A stretch of DNA of 64,000 nucleotides from Providencia rettgeri. GTDB taxonomy: Bacteria > Pseudomonadota > Gammaproteobacteria > Enterobacterales > Enterobacteriaceae. The position numbers and the translations under genes are program-made. The notes beneath the pieces were generated by a model, which saw nothing but the letters and a program-made list of their open reading frames with translations, was not told the DNA's origin and made no database searches. Positions 17,842 through 26,125 of the stretch are shown here, one piece after another. Every line of letters begins with the position of its first letter. The first letter of the stretch is position 1. The DNA lies in the NCBI GenBank assembly GCA_900455085.1, contig UGTZ01000001.1:1270501-1334500 (forward strand), read 5' to 3'.

Positions 17842-18465
17842 ATGGCTCCATGGTTAATTTTTGGCGCGGGTGGAAAAGGTGTTGGTCGTCAAATTGCTCA
17901 GTTGGCAATTGCAAAGAAACGCCCTGTCATCGTTGTTGTGCGTAATAAGCAGTCTGCAGAGGCATTGGAGGCGCTAGGTGCGCAAGTCTTCATTGGTGAT
18001 GCTTGTGATAGTGAAGTGGTTAAGGCTGCTTGTCATGCAGCAGGAACAACTGCCACGGTTATTTCAACCATGGGAGGGAGCCAAGATTATTTAGCTCACC
18101 GTACGGTGATTGATTGTGCAGAACAAGCTGGGATATCTCGTATGGTGTTAGTCACATCATTAGGTTGTGGGGATTCATGGCCTTATTTGTCTGCCCGGTC
18201 ACGCGCTGCATTTGGTCAGGCTGTGAGAGAAAAATCCCTTGCGGAGTCATGGCTACAAACTAGCTCATTAGATTATGTGATTGTTCGCCCTGGTGGGTTA
18301 TTACATGGTGAGCCAACGGGAAAAGCAATTCTTCAACAAGAGGTTGAAGTTCATGGCTTAGTGATGCGTGCGGATGTTGCTGCGCATGTTTATCAGTTGG
18401 CTAAGCAAGGTGAATTGAAAAAACAAATTTATAGCGTAGTACAGCCGGGGTTGGTACCCGCTTAA
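17842..18465 (+). CDS. Atypical SDR, NAD(P)-binding protein (BLVRB-like size and fold)
   Basis: This 207-residue Rossmann-fold protein of the atypical short-chain dehydrogenase group starts with MAPWLIFGAGGKGVGRQIA, containing the dinucleotide-binding GxGGxGxG pattern. VVVRNKQ follows at the end of strand 2, then VISTMGG, VLVTSLGCGDSWPYLS and VIVRPGGL. The size and single-domain form are like biliverdin/flavin reductase B and YwnB-type proteins. The start has an AAGGA ribosome site. It is divergent from the hemophilin operon across a region with two Fur-like sites, so a role in handling heme breakdown products or in iron-reducing flavin chemistry is possible, but this is inference from position. 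A general NAD(P)H-dependent reductase is the safe call. Confidence 0.72.
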   Translation: MAPWLIFGAGGKGVGRQIAQLAIAKKRPVIVVVRNKQSAEALEALGAQVFIGDACDSEVVKAACHAAGTTATVISTMGGSQDYLAHRTVIDCAEQAGISRMVLVTSLGCGDSWPYLSARSRAAFGQAVREKSLAESWLQTSSLDYVIVRPGGLLHGEPTGKAILQQEVEVHGLVMRADVAAHVYQLAKQGELKKQIYSVVQPGLVPA

Positions 18466-18515
18466 TAAAAACGAGGTTATTTGTGTAGCTTATCTGTTTT
18501 TTATTACAAATAGGG

Positions 18516-19052
18516 CTACCATTGGTCTCCACTGCGAAAGTCACAATATAGGGGTTGTGAAAAATCAATTAAATTGTTTTTTGACCACCCCATGACGCCA
18601 CCTTCTTCATCGACAGAGTGGATATAATGGCTTTGATTGAGCTCATATAATGGCCCGTTCCATACCTGCCAGCCGACAGATTGATATACAGGGAAGCCCT
18701 GATCTGATGCAGAAAGCAGACCCAGTTGATAACAATCGGCAATAATTTGGTTGGTAGCCAGCATAAGCTGTTTGCCGATCCCTTGGCGACGGTAGTTTTC
18801 CCGTACCGCCATCGCTTCAACATAGCCAACCGTTATTGGCGTATTACCGATTGCCATATGACGTTGAATAATAGCAACGTGGCCAATAATTTGTTGTTGG
18901 TCATAAGCCAAGACGTGCATTCCCCCCAAAGCATGTTCAAAATCATCATGGGTAAAATCTTGCTCAAAGCTTTGAAATAGCATGGAATATAATGCCTCTC
19001 TATTCTCTGCTGAAAGTTGAGATGTGTGTTTGTTTTTATATTCTATAGTCAT
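18516..19052 (-). CDS. aac(2')-Ia-like: Aminoglycoside 2'-N-acetyltransferase, AAC(2')-I type
   Basis: This 178-residue GNAT enzyme acetylates the 2'-amino group of aminoglycosides such as gentamicin, tobramycin and netilmicin. It has the same length as Providencia stuartii AAC(2')-Ia and shares long segments: HDDFEHALGGMHV, GHVAIIQRHMA, VGYVEAMAV, YRRQGIGKQLML (acetyl-CoA loop), CYQLGLLSASD, EEGGVMGW and the C-terminal YCDFRSGDQW. It differs at many other positions, so it is a variant of the family, not the identical allele. It has no mobile-element neighbours, which fits an intrinsic chromosomal gene. Whether it is expressed well enough to give resistance cannot be read here; in P. stuartii the gene is normally low-level and regulated. 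Confidence 0.92.
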   Translation of the reverse strand: MTIEYKNKHTSQLSAENREALYSMLFQSFEQDFTHDDFEHALGGMHVLAYDQQQIIGHVAIIQRHMAIGNTPITVGYVEAMAVRENYRRQGIGKQLMLATNQIIADCYQLGLLSASDQGFPVYQSVGWQVWNGPLYELNQSHYIHSVDEEGGVMGWSKNNLIDFSQPLYCDFRSGDQW

Positions 19053-19148
19053 TTAGCACCATGGAATAATTGTAAAGAGGGCTGAAATAAAAAATCGTTA
19101 AGCTTGTAGGAGCAAAGTATATAGCATATCAAAATTGACTATGATGGT

Positions 19149-19775
19149 TTGAATGCGTTAGTGCTAAAAGCTATTTTGGTGTTTTTTAATAAAGCCATTG
19201 ATATATTTTGTGGTATTACTCAAACGTTATTTTCATTTCCATATACACAACTTTGGACGGAGTGTTTTCCATTACCAGAGATTGCACATGAGTTATACAC
19301 ACAACCGTTTCCACTCGTAGATATTACCGTTATTGATGATAATGAACTCGTTAACCATCGAAAAATAGCAGTAATGGAATTAGCGATGAAACATAAATAT
19401 CTTCGGGATGAATTCCAACAAGTACTCCCTCTCTTGGCGAAGGCACTCAATAAACATTATAATAGTGATAACGACATCATAACTATCCTAAATTATTTGT
19501 TTATTGCCTTGGATTCCCATAATTTTGAACAAGTTATTCAAGTTTTAGGTGAACAAACAGAAAAGCATAAGGAGACAATCATGAATATTGCGCAACGATT
19601 GCAAGATAAAGGACGGCAAGAAGGGCGGCAAGAAGGGTTGCAAGAGGGATTTAAAAAAGGCAAAGAAGAGGCAAATATAACAACGGCACGGAATCTTTTG
19701 GAACAAGGAGTTAGTATCGAGATAATAATGAAAAGCACTGGGCTGAGCCGTGAAAAACTTATTTCTTTACAGTAA
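19149..19775 (+). pseudogene. Rpn/YhgA-type recombination-promoting nuclease, N-terminally truncated
   Basis: The readable protein (208 residues) matches only the C-terminal part of Rpn family PD-(D/E)xK nucleases: PYTQLWTECF, FPLVDITVIDDNELVNHRK, the helical middle, the Gly/Gln-rich RQEGRQEGLQEGFKKGKEE segment, and a tail EQGVSIEIIMKSTGLSREKL. Family members are near 300 residues and carry the nuclease motif in the first 120 residues. That part is absent, and the first 25 or so residues here do not resemble the family. I read it as a decayed 5'-deleted copy. No insertion sequence ends or repeats are visible next to it. Confidence 0.75.
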
Positions 19776-19799
19776 CTCAGGTGTTATGACTCAGATTTA

Positions 19800-19828
19800 A
19801 AAGGGATATTATTTATCAATATCCCTTT
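19800..19828. terminator. Rho-independent terminator between the Rpn remnant and torD
   Basis: Eleven-base perfect inverted repeat AAAGGGATATT / AATATCCCTTT with a 7-base loop, followed by AT-rich sequence. It is between convergent genes and can end torCAD transcripts on the minus strand. Confidence 0.85.
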
Positions 19829-19874
19829 ATTTAATAATTGTTGAATAATATATAAATTATTTAAATGGCATCTA

Positions 19875-20489
19875 CTAGGTTTGCTTATCCCATTGAACTA
19901 GTGCTAACGACAGTTGACTCAAAGCGGCATAAAAACCAAACTCATCATACCGTTGGCAATTTTGGCTAAATATTGGTAGCCATTGCAGTAAAAGTGACAA
20001 GGTTTTTAGGCGCAATTGCCTTACTTTTTCTTGGTCCAAATGGGCTTCATTTAATGAAAAATGTAAGTGACTTAATAGCTCCAAAAAAATTGAAATATGA
20101 TCAGAAGGCTCTCTAAATGCCTCATTAGTTTCCATTCCAGCCTCGGCTAATAAGTACTTAATTTGTTCATTACCTTGCTCACAGTTTGGATAAACTGAGG
20201 CGTAAGGTAAAGCTGATTGCTTATCAGACATTAAAAATAAGCTACAGAAGTCGGCGGCTAATTCGAGTTGTGCATCATTTCGCATTATTAGCGCTTGGAC
20301 TTTTGTTTTAACTGCTTGAATTGGCAAAGTTAGAACGGGTTCCTGCTCGACAGTCGTAAACCAATCCATCATCTCGCTAGATTGAAGTTGCACTAATGTT
20401 GCACTATCTAGTTCACGTGAGAACAATTGTGCTAGCCATGCATAAATACACGCTATTTGTTCTGGTGCTAAAGTGCTTTGTTTTGTCAT
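19875..20489 (-). CDS. torD: TorD, chaperone of TMAO reductase
   Basis: The 204-residue cytoplasmic chaperone binds apo-TorA and its Tat signal and readies it for molybdenum cofactor insertion. It matches E. coli TorD along its length: QIACIYAWLAQLFSREL, LELAADFCSLFLMSDKQ, LPYASVYP, LAEAGMETN, ELLSHLHFSL, YDEFGFYAALSQLSLAL. Its ATG overlaps the torA stop by four bases (ATGA), showing translational coupling in torCAD. It is the last gene of the operon, before a terminator at 19800-19828. Confidence 0.95.
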   Translation of the reverse strand: MTKQSTLAPEQIACIYAWLAQLFSRELDSATLVQLQSSEMMDWFTTVEQEPVLTLPIQAVKTKVQALIMRNDAQLELAADFCSLFLMSDKQSALPYASVYPNCEQGNEQIKYLLAEAGMETNEAFREPSDHISIFLELLSHLHFSLNEAHLDQEKVRQLRLKTLSLLLQWLPIFSQNCQRYDEFGFYAALSQLSLALVQWDKQT

Positions 20490-23032
20490 TTATTCACCTG
20501 TGATGCAGGAACATATTCACACTGAGCAACCATTTCAATTGGCCCATCGAATGCATTCACGTTATCCACTTGTCCTGTATATTTTTCTATCTCTACTAAG
20601 GTTGTATGTGCACTGGTGGCTTGCGCTAATTGAGAGGTTCCAATATCAAGCGTCAATACGTTTGGGTTTCCGTATTTGCACAGCGCATTGATTTCTCCGC
20701 CCTTAGTCGGGTCATACCAAGCTCCCTCATGGATACGGGCAACGCCTTTTGTGTATAGGTCTGAAACCACAGCTCCCGCTAACACTTGCCCTCGGTCGTT
20801 GAAAACGCGAACGATATCACCATTTTGTATACCCCTAGCTTTCGCATCTTGAGGACTAATAAAGACAGGTTCTTTGCCACTAACGGAATAATATTGACGT
20901 AATACAGGGGACTCGCACAGTTGTGAGTGTAAGCGAAAATCGGGATGTGCAGATTGCAAATGTAATGGCCATTTTTTTGAACCTGGACCACCATGAGAGC
21001 GTTCTGCTTTTTCGAACCACATTGGGTGGCCTTGGCAATCATCATATTGCATGTCGGCAATAGTTTTTGAGTAAATTTCAATTAAACCACTCGGTGTTCC
21101 TAATGGTTCTAAGTCGGGATCTTCTCTAAATGCTTGATGACGAACAAACATTTGTGGATGTTCAAATTCCACATAGCCTTCTTTTTCCCAGAACACATCG
21201 AAAGAGGGTAGATGAATACCACGGCCTTTCCCCTGCTGGCTGCCTTCTTGCCAAATACGTTTTAGCCAGCCCATTTCGTCCAAACCTTCAGTAAAGGCTT
21301 CTTCACGACCAAAACGGCGGCATAGGTCGCGTAAAATATCGAAGTCATTGCGTGACTCAAATTGCGGTTCAACGAGTTGTTTCATTGCAATAATGCCACG
21401 ATTTGAATGGTTACCGTATTGGTCAAGGTCATTACGTTCAAATTGCGTGGTCGCCGGTAATACGATATCGGCAAAGCGGCAAGTGGATGTCCATTGATTA
21501 TCGATAGAAACAACCGTTTCAAGCTTGCGCCAACCTTCAATAATACGGTTAATTTGTTGGTGGCGGTGGAATGGATTGGTTCCGGCAAATACGCACATTT
21601 TTAGTGGCGGTAATTTAACCGCTTTACCGTTCCAGTTGATTGTTTTTCCGGGCTCTAAAATCGCATCAATAAAACGAGCAATAGGAATGGTGCTGCTGTA
21701 GCCTTTGTAGTCATTGTTATCATGAATGGGGGGCACTTTAGTTGAGCCAGAAAAACCACTTAAAATAATTCCCTGACGGCTAGGGGTTCCTGCTCCATTG
21801 TAGTGCCAACCGAAGCCAAATCCTCCACCCGGTAAGCCAATTTGACCTAACATCGCAGCTAAAACAACAATCATCCATGACCATTGTTCACCATGTTGCA
21901 TGCGTTGAACGCACCAACCTGCAATGATTTGGGTGCGATCTGCTGCCATTTGGCGAGCTAAAGCTTGGATTGTATCGGCATCAATACCACAAATTTCAGC
22001 TGCCCATTGTGCATCTTTGGGTTGCCCATCCGTTTTTCCCATTAAGTAGGGAACAAATTGCTCGAAACCGACACAATATTCTTTTAAGAAGGTTTTATCA
22101 TGTAAGTCTTCAATGTAAAGCGTGTGGCGATGGCTAATTGTAATGGTACATCCGCTTGCGGGTTAATCGCGATATGTTGAACATTGGCACGCCCAAGGTA
22201 ATCATGCGTTGAGGTGATTATAGGGTCAATACTGATGACTTTTATCTCACCGTTAGCGGCTTTTGCTTTCAATTGTTCATAATATTCATAAACGTCATGA
22301 TCAGGGCACCACCAGTTAGCTTGTTGATTTTTAATCAGGTCAGAGCCCCACAACACAATGGTTTTACTATTTTTGAGGACTAACGGCCAAGAGGGTTTGT
22401 TGTTCATAAACCTCCATCGACCCAACAACTCGAGGTAAAATTACTTGTGCAGCCCCTGTTGAGTAATCTCCGCCAGTACTGACACTATTGCCATGCAGCG
22501 CAATGGCGCGAGCTAACATACCTGAAGCGTTGTGAAGCATCCCTGTCGATTGCCAACCATTTGCAGTGAGTAATCCACTTGGTCCATAGGTTGTTTGAAC
22601 ACGTTCTAATTCTTGATAGAACAAATCAAGGGCTTCATCCCAAGAAACACGTACGAAGCGGTTATCACCTCGTTGTGAGGTATCACTTAAATGGCGTTTA
22701 CGTAGCCAGTCAACACGTACCATTGGATAACGAATACGGGCAGTACCATGAACATGGTCAGGTAACCCTGCAATCATTTTGGATGGAAATTTATCGTGTT
22801 CAAAGGGCTTGGCTTCGATAAAGCGACCATCAACCACAGTAGCGCGGATTGCACCCCAGTGCGACCCAGTCAGAATGCCTTCTTGTACCACCGCAGTTTG
22901 TTCACCAGCCGTTGCAGCGCTAGCCTTACGTGGTGTTAAGAGGGAAGGGCCTAACATACCCGCAACAGTGAGCCCGCCAAGCTGGAACAAAAAGCGCCGA
23001 CGAGAAGCTTGAAAAGTTGGATTATTTTTCAT
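20486..23032 (-). pseudogene. torA: Periplasmic TMAO reductase, two apparent frameshifts
   Basis: TorA is the periplasmic molybdopterin enzyme that reduces trimethylamine N-oxide. The ATG at 23032 starts a Tat signal (ASRRRFLFQLGGLTVAGM). The sequence then matches E. coli TorA (848 residues) through to VAQCEYVPASQVNK, but it is spread over three frames. Dropping one C from the GGG run at 22393-22395 joins YEQQT to SWPLVLKNSKTIVLW. Adding one base at 22126-22127 joins LAIA to HTLYIEDLHDKTFL. Between and after these points conservation is near complete, so errors in the sequence are likely. The start overlaps torC by 11 bases, and torD follows. Confidence 0.92.
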
Positions 23033-24200
23033 TCTGTACTCCGTTATCACCGTGTGAAGATCCTGCGGTATCAGATGCATTCATTTGTAAGTATTTCAGT
23101 AAGGTGCGCTCTTCTCGCTTATCTAAACTGGTAAAGCCAATCATACCGTTTAATGTGCCTATCCAACCGTTAGCATCAAAGTGGGCAATATCTGGCGCGC
23201 CATGGCATTGATTACAAGAGCCGTTATATAAAGAGTCTGCATAAGCCCATATCGGTTTGATATCATTGACCATATCGCCTTGCTGCATCCAGGCGGTCGC
23301 TTGCAATTTGCTCCATGAGGTATCTGTTGCAGCGACGACGGTACTCTCTAAATTTTTCACATTTTCTTGAACATCACCGCGTATAGAAGCAACGAAAATT
23401 CGTTTACCAGGGAATTCGGATAGGACTCGTTGGCGGCCATCAGTTTCTGTCCACCCAGTGATTTCAACTTGTAGCCAATCGCCATCACGTTTTAGGACTT
23501 TCACCTCTGAGGCAGGAAGTAACGAGCCAGCAGGGTCTTTATCCCCTTTATTTGCATAAATAGGTTTAATATCAAGTGAATACAGAATGTCGGAATCACT
23601 ATTTGCCTTCGCGCGCAGCTCATCGAATTGTTTACGAAAACCGCTGCTCATATCAGGTAATTGGTGGGCAATTCCTTTGTGGCAGTCAATGCAGGATTGA
23701 TTCTCTTTCGCAGCGATTTGCATCTGGCGAGCCGCTTCTGGATTTTGCTTGGCGTGATCCATCGAGTCGTAATCATGACAAGAGCGGCAAGTGGCCGAAT
23801 TGTTCTCTTTCATGCGAGCCCATTCACGTTCTGCAAGTTCGGCGCGTTTGGCTTCAAATTTTTCAGGGGTATCTATCGAATGAGCAATAAATGTTTGATA
23901 AATATCATTGCTTGCTTCGAGTTTCCGTTTAATCATGCCTGGAAGGTCGGAGGGAATATGGCAGTCATGGCATTCTGCACGTACCCCAGAGGCATTTTGG
24001 AAATGCACGGATTGCTTATATTCTTCGTAAACGGGTTCCATGCTATGGCAACTGACACAAAACTCGGTGGTGCTAGTCACTTTCATCCCAACATGGGGTA
24101 CAACGATTAACGCAACACCCACTGCAATCCCGACAACGATTAACGTAAGCATTGACCAACGAGCACTTGGTTTTCGCAACGCTCTCCAGAGTTTCCGCAT
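23022..24200 (-). CDS. torC: TorC, pentaheme c-type cytochrome (quinol to TorA)
   Basis: The 392-residue membrane-anchored cytochrome of the NapC/NirT group takes electrons from menaquinol and passes them to TorA. An N-terminal anchor (residues about 15-38, MLTLIVVGIAVGVALIVV) is followed by five heme motifs: CVSCH, CHDCH, CRSCH, CIDCH in the N-terminal domain and CNQCH in the C-terminal mono-heme domain. The segment ASNDIYQTFIAHSIDTPEKF is typical. The start has an AGGGGC site. It is the first gene of torCAD, with TorR boxes 50-120 bases upstream and torR divergent. Confidence 0.96.
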   Translation of the reverse strand: MRKLWRALRKPSARWSMLTLIVVGIAVGVALIVVPHVGMKVTSTTEFCVSCHSMEPVYEEYKQSVHFQNASGVRAECHDCHIPSDLPGMIKRKLEASNDIYQTFIAHSIDTPEKFEAKRAELAEREWARMKENNSATCRSCHDYDSMDHAKQNPEAARQMQIAAKENQSCIDCHKGIAHQLPDMSSGFRKQFDELRAKANSDSDILYSLDIKPIYANKGDKDPAGSLLPASEVKVLKRDGDWLQVEITGWTETDGRQRVLSEFPGKRIFVASIRGDVQENVKNLESTVVAATDTSWSKLQATAWMQQGDMVNDIKPIWAYADSLYNGSCNQCHGAPDIAHFDANGWIGTLNGMIGFTSLDKREERTLLKYLQMNASDTAGSSHGDNGVQNEK

Positions 24201-24249
24201 AATAGCCCCTGTAATTATATGGTTTAATACAGGCGATCTTATTGAGTTA

Positions 24250-24322
24250 ATATGAATAGCGGTACTAGTCAGGATGAACAGCTTACGGCAAGATATGGGT
24301 AAATATGAACAGATATGAACAG
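24250..24322 (-). promoter_or_regulatory. Four TorR-binding decamers (tor boxes)
   Basis: Two adjacent perfect copies of ATATGAACAG (24303-24312 and 24313-24322; CTGTTCATAT on the minus strand) are followed by GGATGAACAG at 24272-24281 and ATATGAATAG at 24250-24259. E. coli torC has four such decamers with two adjacent ones farthest upstream, the same layout. They lie upstream of torC and directly before the torR start, so TorR can activate torCAD and repress its own gene. Confidence 0.88.
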
Positions 24323-24336
24323 AAGAGAGTATATCA

Positions 24337-25036
24337 ATGACATCACATCATATTGTGGTTGTTGAAGACGAACCCGTTACTCAGGCGCGTTTACAGGCTT
24401 ACTTTGAGCAAGAAGGATATCGTGTTTCTGTTACGGGAATGGTGCAGGTTTACGCGAAATTATGGATCAGCAAGTAGTTGACTTGATTCTGTTGGATATT
24501 AATTTACCGGATGAAAATGGGTTAATGTTAACAAGGGCGCTACGTGAGCGTTTTACAGTAGGAATTATTTTAGTCACAGGCCGTTGTGACCAAATTGACC
24601 GTATTGTGGGTTTAGAAATGGGAGCGGATGATTACGTTACTAAACCTTTGGAACTCAGGGAGCTCGTTGTTCGTGTCAAAAATTTACTTTGGCGAATTGA
24701 TCTTGCTAAACCATCACAAACCCAGGTTGTTTCTCAAGATAATTGCTATCAGTTCGCTGGCTATTGCCTAAATGTTTCGATGCATACGCTCGAATTTAAG
24801 CATCAAGCAATCAAACTCACTCGTGCTGAATATGAAATGCTAGTGGCTTTTGTGACAAACCCACGGAGATTCTAACCCGAGAACGTCTTTTACGTATGTT
24901 ATCAGCCCGTCGGGTTGATAACCCTGATTTACGCACGGTAGATGTACTTATTCGCCGTTTACGCCACAAGATTAATGCTGATTTATTAGTGACTCAGCAT
25001 GGTGAAGGTTATTTTTTAGCCGCCGATGTATACTGA
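24337..25036 (+). pseudogene. torR: TorR response regulator, two apparent frameshifts
   Basis: TorR is the OmpR/PhoB-type response regulator for TMAO. The ATG at 24337 gives MTSHHIVVVEDEPVTQAR with the acidic pocket. DLILLDINLPDENGL (phospho-Asp), ILVTGRCDQIDRIVGLEMGADDYVTKPLE (conserved Lys) and the C-terminal winged helix (PDLRTVDVLIRRLRHKI, QHGEGYFLAADVY) follow, spread over three frames. One base is missing near 24435-24437 and another near 24865-24866, both at G runs. Corrected length is about 233 residues. Its end overlaps the convergent torT by 28 bases. Confidence 0.9.
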
Positions 25037-26041
25037 TATACGGGCCTAAATCCTCCTGGAGATAATGAATTACGTAAGTGTTCACTATCTGCATTTTGTT
25101 GAGTAAGCACTAAAATTGGCGGGCTTATATTGTTTGGAACTGGCTGCTTTTGTAATACTTTGATGGCTTGTTCAATGACTAGCTCACCTTGCCAAACCAT
25201 TTGGTCGCTAGCTGCCATAATTATTCGGCCTCTTTTTAAGCCGCGATAGACTTGATGTGATAAGTAAAAAGAAACAATATTCAATGGTTTTGTTAAGTTA
25301 CGGCCTTCACCCCATTGCGGCTTCAGCGGCGATAGCTGTGCCAACGACGACATCAATATCTGGGTTACGCTCTAGCATTTCATGTAATAAATTGCGTTGA
25401 ACTTCAATGTCGTTATCCCCTTGTGCAACATCCACAATTTGTACATGGCTACCCGCAATAGCCTCTCTGAATCCTTGTTCCATTTCAAGGCTACCGCCAG
25501 CATTTAATGGCCCAGGCATAAGTAACACTTTCAATGGCTTACCTTGGCTCCATTGCACTAAATAGCGTCCCGGCTGATAGCCCATTTGAAACCAAGGTAC
25601 ACCCACGCGGGTTTTAACTGTTTTATCGTGTGTCGCGTTGATGACTTCAATGACAGGCGTATTTCCTACCAGTTGACTCAGGTTTGGAAAGGCTGTGGTG
25701 CTACTGCCCAGTAAAATGGCATCTGCTCCCCACTGTTGGCATTGCGTAATTTGCTTTTGCTGAGTAGCTAGCTGGTTATATCCGCCAGCTTCTAATACAT
25801 TTAGGTCAATACTATAGCTTTTGGCTGCTTTTTGCATACCATAATTAATTGATAACCAATAAGAATCTTTTAAGCTAGGATAAAGCGCACACAATTTCCA
25901 TGTTTTTGTAGCGGTAATGGGATTATGTGGTTGGGAGGTAAAGTGTAGTGTATCACGCCACTGAATGAGTGAACTATTCTGCGCCATTGCTAGGCTCAGT
26001 AATGAGTAAAATGTGAACAGTAGTAAAATCAATACACGCAT
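25009..26041 (-). pseudogene. torT: TorT, periplasmic TMAO sensor protein, one apparent frameshift
   Basis: TorT is a periplasmic-binding-type protein that binds TMAO and controls the TorS sensor. It has a signal peptide (MRVLILLLFTFYSLLSLAMA), then WKLCALYPSLKDSYWLS, VLEAGGYNQLATQQKQI, VGVPWFQMGYQPGRYLVQW, LMPGPLNAGG and TAIAAEAAMG. The frame then breaks and resumes as EGRNLTKPLNIVSFYLSHQVYRG-type sequence to LSPGGFRPVYQYTSAAKK. Dropping one base of the CCCC run at 25310-25313 gives about 343 residues, like E. coli (342). It is divergent from torS and convergent with torR, as in E. coli. Confidence 0.9.
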
Positions 26042-26125
26042 GATAGCCTCACAAACCAGAAACCTTTATCCTAAATGCTTTCTTGCAGTTAACTCAACCA
26101 TTTTAATTTTTAGGCTAACTAAACC

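Noticed and set aside
24201..24336. FNR site at the torC promoter
   Set aside because: I found no TTGAT-N4-ATCAA-like element there. The tor boxes explain the control known for this operon.
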